Shown: positions 44,673 through 55,847, counted from the first letter of the stretch. The stretch is DNA of 64,000 nt from Charina bottae (GCA_023362775.1 JALMGJ010000003.1:183493725-183557724), one strand, 5' to 3'. The notes: generated by a model not told the origin, from the letters alone. Numbers and translations are program-made.

Positions 44673-44688
44673 GGAAACATCTCCTGCT

Positions 44689-45213
44689 GGTTTTAACTAA
44701 CCTGTTTGTCATTTTACTCTATTGTAGTTTCTGATCTTGGCTTGTTTGTGAAAACCATATGAAAGTCTGAACTCCTCAGTTTAGATGAAATGAAAAAAGG
44801 GGTTCATTTAAAACAAAATCAGACATTTTTACCTCCTTTTAGGCACCATAGAGAGTAAGCATTGCAAGTAATGCTGACAAAAGTTAATTTTGTATCCAAA
44901 TAGACCAGTGGCTAGCTTTTAAATCAGTGCTAGCTTTAGAGTTGTGGAACTTTGAGTCTCATTGTTTAAGCTGGGAGAACTAAGTAAATGGTTAACTTCT
45001 CCCCATTGAAATATATGTGCTCAGTTGTGTCTGGATCATTTTCTTAATATTTATAGTCATGTACAATTGGACAGAACTGTTTTGTTCAAGAATATTCAGA
45101 GACACAAGCAGGGGCATCTATAAGGAAGGTGGGGTTAAAAAGTTAAGTTGTTGATGCACATGATTGAAGCCCCAAACTTTTTTTCCAATATGACATACAC
45201 TGTGTGTATGTCT
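44689..45213. other. No recognised feature
   Basis: Non-coding sequence after the half-LINE duplication. Confidence 0.5.

Positions 45214-45250
<37 letters not shown>
45214..45250. repeat. CA microsatellite
   Basis: About eighteen CA units. Confidence 0.95.
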
Positions 45251-45251
<1 letters not shown>

Positions 45252-45269
45252 CCTGGCCACAGGATTTTT

Positions 45270-45620
45270 ATTGCAGGGAGGTGTCCAAATTTCACCTTCT
45301 CATTGTGCCTGGAAAATTGAAACTGTCAACTACTTCTATTGTCTCATTATTTATCTTAAACTCCTGTCATTTTCTAATAGATATAATCTTTGCTTCCTTG
45401 ATGTTCAAAGAAAGCCCAGCCTGTTCACTCCCCTGTTTTACTTTTAGAATGATAATTCTTAGATCTTCAGTTTCCACAGCCAATATAGTATCATCTGCAT
45501 ACATCAGGTTATTGACATTTCTTCCATTTTGACACCAGTCTTCATTTCTTTGAGACCTGGGACATATATAATGTACACATTATAGATTGAATAGGTATGG
45601 CCATAGAATGTCTGACTTTT
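45270..45620 (-). pseudogene. Old RTE-type LINE fragment around the RT catalytic site
   Basis: The minus strand reads NVNNLMYADDTILAVETEDL, with YADD encoded at 45490-45501, then LKVKQGSEQAGLSLNIKEAK and NETIEVVDSFNFPG. This aligns with the BovB text NINNLRYADDTTLMAES..LKLNIKKTQ..EAVTDFIFLG. It differs from both BovB (60 kb) and the remnant at 10.2 kb, so a third RTE lineage or a very old copy. Confidence 0.7.
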
Positions 45621-46549
45621 TCTCCCAAAGTTAAATCATTTCAAGTTATGAATACTTATGGAAAATATACCTTGGGATAGAGGCTCACTAATCATTCATG
45701 CATATTTCCCCAACCTTAGGTTTTATTGAGATAATGAAGATGGATTTTAATAGTAATATTAGCATTGTGCCATGGACAGCTTAAAGTTTCTTCAATGGAT
45801 AACAAAGGGGAAGATGGAAGATAGGCAATTGGCCATGATTGCCTAGTCATATACGTAAATTGATGCTTAGCTTGCTAGATGTTCTAATGGAGAACATCCA
45901 GCAATGTCTTCATATAAAAACTGTTTAACACACACAAAAAAGATGTTTCTATTTTAAATTATGCTTTATTTAAATATAAAATAATATAAAATAGTAATTG
46001 TGAATATCCTACAATAATGAAATATGGGATGGAATTTCTAGGATAGTAGATATTACAATATGGACAAAATCAAAATTGGGAGAATGGCACTGTGGCATTT
46101 AATGCTTCATTGCAATGGAAGTTTTTGAAAGTCCTTAGTTTAAAAGAAAGCAAATGTATTATTGATTTCCTGGCAGTTTTACTTGGTAGTTTATGATATG
46201 TAAAGTTATTCTCAAATGTAAATTAATAAAAGGCTGTTACATTAAGAGTATCCCGTTTGCAAAGAAAAATATGCTTTTACTTTACAAAGCTATTGTTGCA
46301 AAAGCATTACTTTAGAGAGCCATAAACTATTTGTTTTTAATGCTTTCTCTACTGCTGATGAACTCAGAAAAAGCTACTTGAAGCATTCAGATACATAATA
46401 AAAATCATTAAAGATCAACCATTTCCAATTACAGAGTCATACTTGCTAGACAATAGGTTGATACAAGAAAGGCATGGCTGGACAGTTTCTTATTTGGAAT
46501 GAGAATTTTCAGACAAAGATGGAGAGTCTGAATATATATTAGATATTAA
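45621..46549. other. No recognised feature
   Basis: AT-rich non-coding sequence. Confidence 0.5.
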
Positions 46550-46559
46550 TACTGTCAGA

Positions 46560-46896
46560 AAGGGGCATGGTGGCTCAGTGGGTAAGACGCCAGGCTTGTC
46601 GATCGGAAGATCACAAGTTCGGAGGTTCGAATCCCTAGCCCTGCGTGCGGAGTGAGCTCCCGCACTAGCTCCAGCTCTTGCCAACCTAGCAATTCGAAAG
46701 CATGCAAATGCAAGTAGATGAATAAGTACCACTTCGGTGGGTAGGTAACAGCGTTCCGCGCATGTCATGCGGCCACATGACCGTGGAAGCGTCTTCGGAC
46801 AATGCTGGCTCTTTGGTTAACAAACGGAGATGGGCACCGGCCCCTAGAGTCGGACACGACTGCACAAATGTGCGGGGGGAACCTTTACCTTTACCT
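46560..46896 (+). mobile_element. tRNA-derived SINE, BovB-tailed family
   Basis: Perfect 10-bp duplications TACTGTCAGA at 46550-46559 and 46897-46906. A box TGGCTCAGTGGGTAAG, B box GGTTCGAATCC, end AGAGTCGGACACGACT and a CCTTTACCTTTA tail. Very close to the copy at 18835. Confidence 0.93.
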
Positions 46897-46906
46897 TACT
46901 GTCAGA

Positions 46907-47620
46907 TGCTTCAGCAGCACTGCTTGTTTTAATCTATTAGTTAATAACAATCCAATGAAATACATTTAAGTTCATATTATCACTAAAAGAGTTGAGCGTG
47001 GGCTTAGGTCTCTCCCACAGAATTACATGGGATTGAAAGTAGTATACTTTTGTTCAGTTGTAGCCTTTGGAAACTGAGGCTAGACACTCCCCACCCCAGT
47101 TCTTTTAAGAGGTCATTGTGGCTATTTCCCCACTAGTGACTGATCGTCATAGCATTACCCAGTCATTGTTGAACTGATATAAAGCCTGTTCTGACTACTG
47201 TTATTTTGGTATAATGATGGATTACACTATGAATTGCTAGTGTGGAATGATCCATATATTTTATTGGGAGGAATTTAGCAGTGAACTGTATGACTGGAAA
47301 ATCTATCTGTTCGTAGAATGTCATGAGGTAATTCTCCCTTCCTTTGGCTCTTTCTGTGTCCTAACCATCTGTTCTGGAGGACTTTCATGGCTGGCTGTAG
47401 TAGCAGTAATCCAAGACAAACTTTTAGGTATGTAGCACTAAATTCCATCCGTTAATCACTGTATACTTTTGAACTGATGGAAAAGTCACAAACAAATAAC
47501 ACAATTCCATTATAAAAACAGTACTATGCTAATTATTTTAGATTTTAGATTTTATATCTTATATTTTATACTCTAGAGTTGTTTGTATATTTATATTTTT
47601 ATAATGTATCTCTTTAGTGA
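46907..47620. other. No recognised feature
   Basis: Non-coding sequence; the last 100 bases may be the start of the L2-like 3' region below. Confidence 0.45.
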
Positions 47621-47624
47621 TATT

Positions 47625-47710
47625 TAATTCTTTTATTAATGCGCTTGTAAACCACCCAGAGTCGTTTGTACGAGATGGGCGGTGAAGAAATGGGATGCGA
47701 TAAATAAATT
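47625..47710 (+). mobile_element. L2-like LINE 3' tail
   Basis: GTAAACCACCCAGAGTCG, GAGATGGGCGGTGAAG and ATAAATAAAT match the L2 3' hairpin and tail at 31685-31745. Confidence 0.75.
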
Positions 47711-48906
47711 ATGTGGCACACAAAGATGTTTTAGACCATATTTCATTATTTAAAAACAATAAGATTTCTAGCATTATTGTAAATGGTTATTTACCATCCC
47801 AACTATTGCCTGCAAATATAGACTAGAAGAAACATTGAAAAATAACAAGAAATTCCTGGGATCCAACTCAGTATCTCTTATTTTTCTTCCTCACCAGGAA
47901 ACGTAGGAAATGTATTTCAAACAAGCATAAACAACATCAGTTAAATATTATAATCCTGAACTTTTCATGATATCTTTAATGAGAACACATGAAATGTTTT
48001 CTAACTTGAATTTGCATGAATACCTAATGGTCACACAGAATTTAGTGGGTCCACTGAAGCCTCACAGGTGTTGGCTTGGATCTCCAAAGATTACCAAGTC
48101 CTACAGAGCATTTTAGTCTTCTACTAATAGCACCAATGCCATTACACATTTTTATTTACTATGGGTAGGCAGTTTGTTACAGATGCTTAAAGCCAAAGTG
48201 TTTTTTTCAGCTGTCATATGACATTCCACAATGGATCTTGGAATTTATTTCTGCTACTGAACAGTCTCTCTCTTTCTCTTGTTCAATAATTGGCATGCCT
48301 GCTATATGTGTGTCTCTGATGCCCTTGATGGTATTCTTTTCACTGGATGTAGTGCTTGGTCTATAGCTTTTAGATAGTGGTTGAAGATTGAACATGCAAT
48401 TCTTCTCCTGGTCTACTCTATCATCTTAAAGAATGCAGCTGCAGTAGTGCCTTGGTTACTATCTTCATAAAAAATTGCCATGCTTGAGCCTTTCAATTGA
48501 CTTTTGTTCAGTTATACAGATTTGGAAAAGGATGTCCGAGAGTTAATCAGTTTTGTTTTTATTGCTTTTTCTTTGTAAGTTTTGTGCTTAGTTTTATTTA
48601 TTTACTATTAATTGTTTGGGTTTTTAGTCTGTTTTGCTCTGTTGAAAGATAAAAAACTTTGATTTTTCTGTGGGTTTTTGACCATATAGTGATGAAATTG
48701 AATTATATGGAATGAATATTTTCTTTGATTACAGAAAAATAATTGACACTATTACTTTGCTTCACACATTCACTGACTGAATGATCAACATATGAGGTTG
48801 GTTGTACCTTTTTTGAACATAGGGCATTAAGAGAGATTTATTATAAGTTGTTCAGCAGAATCCCCAATGCAATTAAGTTTTAAATTACTGCTAAAAGTAC
48901 CTTGGT
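47711..48906. other. No recognised feature
   Basis: About 1.2 kb of AT-rich non-coding sequence. Confidence 0.5.
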
Positions 48907-49094
48907 ATCCCACAGTCACATGGGAACCACGATGAGGAGGCAAGGAAGACAGCAGCATCCAAGTACCACAAAAGGATAAGACAGGTCCTGAAGAGCCAGA
49001 TAAATGGGAAGAACAATATACACACCATCAACACATATGCCCTGCCAGTCATCAGATACCCTGCTGGTATAGTGAGCTGGCCAAAGGAGGATAT

Positions 49095-49138
49095 TTATTT
49101 ATTATTTAAATTTATATCACCGCCCATCTCCCCCAACT
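49095..49138 (-). mobile_element. 44-bp L2 3'-tail insertion
   Basis: GGATAT flanks it at 49089-49094 and 49139-49144. The insert reads, in reverse, L2 hairpin half (GGGAGATGGGCGG) plus the TATAAATTTAAATAA tail. Removing it joins the R4 frame as PKED-MEATD. Confidence 0.8.
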
Positions 49139-49736
49139 GGATATGGAGGCTACCGATGTGAAGACCCGGAAGCTCTTCACAATGTACGGAGGTTTCCATC
49201 CCAAGTCCAACACCCAGAGACTGTACACCAGCCAAAAAGAGGGCGGGCAGGGTCTGGTGAGTGTCAAAGCCACTGTCCTGAATGAAACCCAGAGCATCCA
49301 GGAGTACATCAGTAAGATGGCAACCAAATATAAGCTGCTGACAGAATGCCTGAGGCAGCAGCAGACATGGGAGGAAGATCAAGTAGAGGAAGTGCCATGG
49401 CAAAACAAGACCCTGCATGGGATGTACCATCGACAGATAGCTGAGGTAGCTGACCTTGGGAAATCCTACCAGTGGTTGGAAAGGGCTGGACTAAAAGACA
49501 GCACTGAGGCACTGATCATAGCAGCACAAGAACAGACACTAAGCACTAGATCCATAGAAGCAGGGGTCTACCATACTAGACAGAACCCAAGGTGCACACT
49601 GTGCAGAGAGGCCTCAGAAAGAGTCCAACACATAGTGGCAGGGTGTAAGAAGCAGGCAGGAACAGCATACACTGAACGGCACAACCAAGTAGCTGGCATT
49701 GTGTACAGGAACACCTGTATAGTGTATGGGCTAGAC

Positions 49737-50001
49737 CAGGGTTTCTCAAACAGGGTTCCATGGAACCCTAGGGTTCTGCAAGAGGTCACTAGGGGTTCCC
49801 TGGGAGATCACAATTTATTAAAAAAATTATTTCAAATTTGGGCAACTTCACATTAAAGAGGTAACTTTCATTATTTTTAGTTTAAGAACACTGTTAATGC
49901 ATATATACAGGCCTATATTTGGACCTGAATGTTCAGGGGTTCCCCAAGGCCTGAAAAATATTTTAAGGGTTCCTCCAGGGTCAAAAGGTTGAGAAAGGCT
50001 G
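49737..50001 (+). mobile_element. hAT-like non-autonomous element, 265 bp
   Basis: Flanked by GGCTAGAC (49729-49736) and GGGTAGAC (50002-50009), 7 of 8 matching. Ends CAGGGTTTCTCAA and TTGAGAAAGGCTG. Reverse-oriented relative of 8691-8999. Insert plus duplication is 273 bp, a multiple of three, so the R4 frame is the same on both sides. Confidence 0.88.
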
Positions 50002-50463
50002 GGGTAGACCCTTCCAAGTGCAGATGGGAGATTCCACAGAAGGTCATGGAGAATAACAGGGCTAAGATCCTGTGGGACACATCCAGATGGACAGGCAGGT
50101 ACTGGCCAATCAACCAGACATTGTGGTATTAGACAAGGACCAGAAGACTGCGGTGGTAATAGATGTAGCAGTGCCAAGTAACAGCAACATCAGGAGGAAG
50201 GAGTATGAGAAGCTGGAGAAGTACCAGGGCCTGAAAGAGGAACTAGAGAGGATGTGGAAAGTGAAGGCCAATGTGGTCCCAGTGGTGGTAGGAGCACTCG
50301 GGGCTGTGACTCCTAAGCTGGGAGAGTGGCTCCAACAGATCCCAGGAACAACATCAGAACTCTCTGTCCAGAAGAGTGCAGTGCTAACAGCTAAGATACT
50401 GCACAGGACCCTCAAACTCTCAGGACTCTGGCAGAGGACCTGTGATTGAGGAAGAAGAGACTT

Positions 50464-50464
<1 letters not shown>

Positions 50465-50522
<58 letters not shown>
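50465..50522. repeat. TATC microsatellite
   Basis: About fourteen TATC units directly after the R4-like 3' end. Confidence 0.95.
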
Positions 50523-50523
<1 letters not shown>

Positions 50524-50689
50524 GGTGTGTGCATTCATTAGACTGTAAATATGCCCAATTCATATGAACAGTGTCCTTAAATGTGATGTCATGTGCTTGG
50601 TTCATGTATAGTTTTTTCTTTTCCCCAAATGTAGAGAGAATCTCTGATCAGAGAGTATACATCACTGGGTAAGATCTGAGAGAGTATAC

Positions 50690-51056
50690 ATCATTAGGTA
50701 TCTTCTGAATAATCCAAAGCAAAGTGGGCAATTTTCCAAGTCAGTGAATTGGAAAGCAGGGATCTAACGAAATCTTGTAGTCCATGCATTCCCCTATTGA
50801 GTATTATAAGCTGTTTTGGAGGGGAAATATAAGAAAATCCCATATGAAACCCGTTTTTGCCCATGACACGGGTGCTATAGAGACCACAGCCCATGTTCTC
50901 TTGTATTGTCAGTTTTACAGGGACATTCACCACCAGCTGATTGCCCCCCTTTTGTTTAAATTCCCGGGGCACTCTGATCATTTTTACTTACGTTATCTGT
51001 TAAACAACAAAGATAAATGTATTTTTTTGAAAGTAGCAAAATTCTGCTATATTATT
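50690..51056 (+). pseudogene. CR1-like LINE C-terminal piece (left part)
   Basis: The frame 50784-51080 reads TTAHVLLYCQFYRDIHHQLI then APLLFKFPGHSDHFYLRYLL and VAKFCYI. This is the cysteine/histidine-containing C-terminal region found in CR1-like LINEs of squamates (ET..HVLLHCPFY..IR pattern). It is cut by the L2 insertion at 51057; the likely continuation is at 52063. The family assignment is from motif memory only. Confidence 0.5.
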
Positions 51057-52062
51057 TTATTTATTTATTTATTTGTTTAATTTATCCCCCGCCCATCTCC
51101 CATACAAGGGGCTCTGGGTGGGTTACAGCAAGTAAAAATTTAAAAACTATACAAAATTTCTAAAAAACATATAAAGCAAAATAAATAAAGTCCAAGATGG
51201 GTTAGAACCACAAAATAGATCATGGTGCTACGGGGCCAGCCAACCCCAGGAGGCACTGCCACCTCCGTTGTCCCAGGCCTGGCGGCAGAGCCAGGTCTTG
51301 AGAGACTTCCGAAAGGCCAGGAGTGAGGGGGCCAGTCTCACCTCCAGGGGCAAGATATTCCATAAGGCGGGTGCTATCGCAGAGAAGGCATGCCTCCTGG
51401 ACCCCGCTAGATGGAATTCTCTTGTTGAGGGGGTCCAAAGCATGCCCTCTCTGCATGCACGAGTGGGGCGGGCCGACGTTATTGGGACGAGATGGTCCCT
51501 CAGGTACCCTGGTCCTATGCCATGTAGGGATTTAAAGGTGATCACCAACACCTTGAATTGGACCCGGAAGCAAACTGGCACCCAATGCAGCTCGCGTAGC
51601 AGAGGTGTCACATGTGCCGATCTCTTAGCACCCATAACTGCTCGTGCCACCGCATTCTGCACCAGCTGAAGCTTCCGGATACTCTTCAAGGGTAGCCCCA
51701 TGTAGAGCGCATTACAATAGTCTATGCGGGAGATGACAAGGGCATGAGTGACTGTTCGGAGGGCCTCCCGATCCAGGAAAGGGTGTAACTGGCACACAAC
51801 TCGAAGCTGTGCAAAGGCCCTCCTGGCCACGACTGCCACCTGCTCTTTGAGCAGGAGTTGCGAGTCCAGGAGGACCCCCAGATTCCGCACTGGATCCGAG
51901 TGGGGTAGTGCAACCCCGCCCAGAACCAAAGATGATAACTTCCCGGATACAGGGGGGCCATCAATCCACAGCCACTCCGTCTTACCAGGGTTCAGCTGAA
52001 GCCTGTTGTTCCCCATCCAGACCCCCACAGCCTCCAGGCACTGAGATAAGGCATCGACACAC
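51057..52062 (-). mobile_element. 5'-truncated L2-like LINE, open frame
   Basis: The 3' tail (TTTA tract and CCGCCCATCTCCC) is at the left. The only candidate duplication is ATATTAT near both ends. It interrupts the CR1-like LINE. The coding part is intact and resembles the 3' half of the 28-31 kb copy, supplying the residues that copy has lost. Confidence 0.85.
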
Positions 52063-52064
52063 AT
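51228..52064 (-). CDS. L2-like C-terminal region after RT (partial)
   Basis: Two hundred and seventy-eight codons without a stop. The first three residues come from flanking DNA; element sequence begins at DALSQCLEAVGVWMGNNRLQ, just after RT motif C, so the catalytic YADD is missing. It then has NPGKTEWLWIDG, PVRNLGVLLDSQLLLKEQ, HALVISRIDYCNALYMGLP, LHWVPVCFRVQFKVLVITFK and FRKSLKTWLCRQAW before the stop. These C-terminal segments are typical of L2/CR1 ORF2 and of unknown exact role. The unbroken frame suggests fairly recent insertion. Confidence 0.8.
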   Translation of the reverse strand: MCVDALSQCLEAVGVWMGNNRLQLNPGKTEWLWIDGPPVSGKLSSLVLGGVALPHSDPVRNLGVLLDSQLLLKEQVAVVARRAFAQLRVVCQLHPFLDREALRTVTHALVISRIDYCNALYMGLPLKSIRKLQLVQNAVARAVMGAKRSAHVTPLLRELHWVPVCFRVQFKVLVITFKSLHGIGPGYLRDHLVPITSARPTRACREGMLWTPSTREFHLAGSRRHAFSAIAPALWNILPLEVRLAPSLLAFRKSLKTWLCRQAWDNGGGSASWGWLAP

Positions 52065-52161
52065 ATTATATGTAAGCTTTGCCTACAAATGGTTGTTAAC
52101 AGTTATTGATACTAGGCGATAACTTTGTTTTATAGAATGCATTTTATTGGTCAAATAAAGA
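52063..52161 (+). mobile_element. CR1-like LINE 3' UTR (right part)
   Basis: Text ending TTTTATTGGTCAAATAAAGATTCT is the terminus of CR1-like squamate LINEs, which carry ATTCT-type tails. I infer it continues the piece at 50690-51056. Confidence 0.45.
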
Positions 52162-52230
52162 TTCTATTCTATTCTATTCTATTCTATTCTATTCTATTCT
52201 ATTCTATTCTATTCTATTCTATTCTATTCT
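52162..52230. repeat. ATTCT pentanucleotide repeat
   Basis: About fourteen uninterrupted ATTCT units right after the CR1-like terminus, so most likely an expanded LINE tail. Confidence 0.95.
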
Positions 52231-53519
52231 TCTGCCAAGTATACAAAGAGATTCAGTGGATATTGGTTAAATATTCATCCAATTTATCTGGCAAGAAAAA
52301 GTCTTCAGATTGATCATTCAGTGTTTTATAACTGTTTCCTATTTTAGTTCAATTTATATTTTTCAAGATGATGTTTTAGACCTTTGATATGTATCAAAAT
52401 ATGAGAAAGAGAAATTAGGAAATATTTGGAGTGAAAAACTATCTCCTACAACACATTTGTTTTAAATAAAAATAGGTTACTTGTGCAATTTATTATAATT
52501 AAAGTGAACTGAAACATATATTAATGCTTATGTGTGCATGTGGTATGTATATGTATGCATTTTTAAAGCATCTGTTGCTAAATGATTTCTAGAAAATAAT
52601 GTTTTGTAGCAAATAGGTGAAGTAAATAAATGACGTGTTTTGTAACGTTATGGAGTGTTTTATGCAAATTCCTGCTCTCCTGAAAAGATGGCACAATTTA
52701 CATATTTGAATGTGGTGAGAAATCTTGGAACTGCATATTAAAACATAACCAAACTTTGTCCATTTTTAAAAATAAAATGTCATAAATACCTAAAAAAAAT
52801 AGGCCTTTGCATGAAATTTCCTTGCTAAATTCAGCAGTTTTAGAATAGCTGGCTATTTTGGCATAGAAGAGATAATGTAGAATATATTAATAATAACTTC
52901 AGTGATGAATGCTAAGGCTGGAGAAAGGCCTGACTACTATTTAAAGAAACAGCTGTGAAACGTGCTAGAAGTTGCTAAACAAATATCATTTGTACATTTC
53001 ATATACCTATCCCATTCTTTCTGGCACTGTAATATATCTCAGGACCATTTCTCACAACCACATGATGGCAGTAGTGCTATGGAGGGGAATCCATAGCTGT
53101 TCGATTCCAGTTAATGTAGGTGGTTACCATGTTTTGTCTCCCAAAAGATAAGGTTGGGTGTCTAATACTGGACAATGCCGCTGGTAGGCATGGTTACTGG
53201 TAGCTGCAATGCAATAAGAGCCAGCAGCCATGCTATGTAAGAACTTAAATGGTGGTGGGAATGGGAGATGGCTGACCCACCAGAAGGATAGACTATGGCA
53301 TCCAATTAGGTGTGGTGTGCATCAGTGGCATAATTCCTGGTGTTGTCTTACCTTTTTATGTTCTTATTATCCAGGGCATTCTTTAAATGAAAAATAAGCA
53401 CATGACTCATAGTAATCATCTTTTGAGTTGAAAACTTCTCTTTCAATTTAATAAAACACCTTTATTTTATTCTCGAGCCCTCAAAACATCTTACTAGACA
53501 AAGCCATATTTCTATAATA
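52231..53519. other. No recognised feature
   Basis: About 1.3 kb of AT-rich non-coding sequence. Confidence 0.5.
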
Positions 53520-53524
53520 GTAAG

Positions 53525-53625
53525 AATATGAGAAAAACTCTGTTAGATCAGGCCATGGGGTCATCTAATCTAGCATTCAGTGTCACACTATGGCCAACCA
53601 TTTGGGAAACATACTGGTATGGGCT
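53525..53625 (+). repeat. Old dispersed repeat fragment
   Basis: Text GATCAGGCCATGGGGTCATC, TAGCATTCAGTGTCACACTA and TGGCCAACCA follows a repeat common in reptile genomes (GATCAGGCCAAAGGCCCATC..CAGTGGCCAACCA). I cannot name its class. Confidence 0.5.
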
Positions 53626-53629
53626 GGGG

Positions 53630-55180
53630 GGTATATCCCCCTATTTCTTGCCAAGCAGTATTCAATATTTTATTAAAGCAATATTAGTTTTATAAAATAC
53701 CCAAGGCCTTGCAGCCATATTTTATTACCTTGTACTTGTAAAATAGGGAATCCATATAGTTTCAAGGCTTTTTTTGAAATCACTGTTCTACAATGTTCTT
53801 CATTTGGTGCTATAAAATCAAGCAAGCTGGCGAAATAACAAAAATGTTCTTCTTAATCTTATTTTTACTATTTTCTGCAGGAACATTTTTAAAGCAATGA
53901 ATTCTTAGTTGGGAAATCCAGATAATTCATTTAATGGCATAGGCCAAAGGGAAATGCTCTGCCCCTTTACCTCATAGAGCATCATATCTGATATGTAGGT
54001 GTGTTCATCATACTTGGCATCTGAGGGCATACTCCAATGGACTCTTTTGTTGTATTTCTACCAAAATGGGAAAGCTGCAGAGTTCCATGACTATGATCGT
54101 TCATTTGACTGGGATTAGAAATGGAAAGGTTCCCAGTGTATTTGCATTTAATCAAGCTTTGTATATCACTGAAAAGCTGGGAATTGCTCATAGAGTTACC
54201 ACCCACACTGTATTCCCATAGATCTGAAGCTCCACTATAATTACGAGAATTGGTTAATACCAAGCTTTAAATAAACTATTCTAGAGTACCTATTTGCAAT
54301 GGCATGATGTTACCATTTAGGGAGGAAAAATCATGAGCTTAAAATATCTTTCAATTCTAAGGCCCAGTTGCACAGACACTCTCATGAGTGTTCAGATTTA
54401 AGGTCACTGTTTTGTATTTAATAAACCTGTTAAGTTCTTTTTATATAGAGCAGGCATAAACAAGGGGAGTGTCATTTCAATACCACTTCTAAATGAACCT
54501 GCCATGTGTGTAAGAGATCTAGGAGTCAGTAAGAGAATAGTTTGTTCCATCTAATTGTTCCTTCTCCACACTTCTCAGACCTCAGACTTAGGATTCTGCT
54601 TTGATAGCTTCATTCTGCTGGCTACTTCTGAGGGCTTAGTCTACAGATGACAACTGTGTTATGGCTAACATCTGAAATGAGAATCAGGGGATCCATAGCC
54701 ATATAAAATACTGAACTCCTGCTTATTCCCCACTCAGAAGGCCTGCTTCTGAAGTTCCCTGTGGTCAGAACTCTGCTTGAAGCCTTCCAATAATGAGTTC
54801 TGCTGTCTGGATGAAAGTTCACTGGTACTTCACAGCTCTGCTTCCTGCTCTGCCTAGCAACCAGCTCTGGACTTCAGCTCTCATATCAGCAGGGTTGTTT
54901 CTATCTTCCAACCTCAGTTCTTCTTCTGCTTTAAATGACACTCAGCTGTCACAACCTGACTTTCCTCTAGTTGTTTTAAGCTGTCAACTTGAAGTCTGTC
55001 TCCCATAGCACCTTAAAATGTCATAACTGACCTAAGGTAAAAAAAATCAAATTAAAGAAGCTTTGATTTACTCCCTGATCATATTATATCCATACAAAGG
55101 GATAAAGTCATAGAGCAGAAAATCACAAAATATAAATGGATAAAAATGCAGTGCTGCTTTTCTTGAGTTATTTAACATAC
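53630..55180. other. No recognised feature
   Basis: About 1.5 kb. Slightly GC-richer near 54560-54960, with frames at 54622-54822 and 54793-55008 that lack any family motif. Confidence 0.45.
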
Positions 55181-55422
55181 CAGTTTGGTCTAGTGGTTAA
55201 GGCAACAGGCTAGAAATCAGCAGACTGAGAGTTCTAGTCCCACCTTAGGCACCAAAGCTGGCTGGGTGACCTTGGGCCAGTCACTCTCTCTCAGTCCAAC
55301 TCACCTCACAGGGTTGTTGTTGTGGGGAAAAGAGGAGAAGGAAGGAGTATTTGGTATGTTCACCGCCTTGAGTTATTTATAAAAATAATAAAGGCGGGAT
55401 ATAAAATAAATTAAATAAATAA
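55181..55422 (+). mobile_element. Sauria-SINE-like element
   Basis: Head CAGTTTGGTCTAGTGGTTAA, box-B-like GAGTTCTAGTCCC, GGGTGACCTTGGGCCAGTCA, CTCACAGGGTTGTTGTTGTG, then CACCGCCTTGAG and AAAGGCGGGATATAAA with an AATAAATAA tail. The 3' hairpin is more complete than in the 21883 copy. Confidence 0.88.
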
Positions 55423-55847
55423 TACTGTGCAATGCTTCAGAATCTGTCCCCAAAATCTGTTTCAGAGCACATGGGAATGCAAACAGAGCACCTCTCTGCA
55501 ACACCTTCAAGCAATTGTGTCTTTTCATGGGATCATTTAGCTGCCCTACACAGCTGCCATGAGATCCTGAGAAAAGAGGCTTCTGGTTTAAGATGTTGTA
55601 CTCTCAAGCATATTTTGCATCAGAAGCATCACACAGCCTTCTAGCCTCAATATGTATTGAATTATGTGGATTTCCTCTAGTCAGTAACACTGGAAGAGAA
55701 TTGGAATTGAGGGATGCTGCATATTTATCATTTTATTTATTCAATTATTAATTAATGTTTAATTTTTCCTCCAAAGTATTGTATGCAGTGTATAAAAAAT
55801 AAACATTGACGGATAACACATTGTTTTGACAATATAAAAGCATAAAT
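55423..55847. other. No recognised feature
   Basis: Non-coding sequence; the 70-residue frame at 55432-55644 has no recognised motif. Confidence 0.45.

Larger units (their letters stand above)
48907..50449 (+). mobile_element. R4-like LINE (copy 2), RT thumb to endonuclease, with two nested insertions
   Basis: This copy extends further upstream than copy 1 (from about 48907: AINTYALPV-like text, RYPAGIVSWPKED). It then has TDVKTRKLFTMYGGFHPKS, LYTSQKEGGQGLVSVKA, the zinc knuckle CTLC..(x8)..H..(x4)..C (49595-49640), NQPDIVVLDKDQKTAVVIDV (REL PD..D core, 50110-50170) and PKLGEWLQQIPGTT, ending LKLSGLW. Insertions at 49095-49138 and 49737-50001 interrupt it. A further shift near 50080-50090 puts the endonuclease in another frame (50072-50449). 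The catalytic PD and D residues are present, unlike copy 1. The upstream RT core is missing. Confidence 0.75.

Noticed and set aside
54560..55010. Slightly GC-richer stretch with short frames, considered as an exon
   Set aside because: No conserved domain, and frames are short on both strands; nothing supports a gene.
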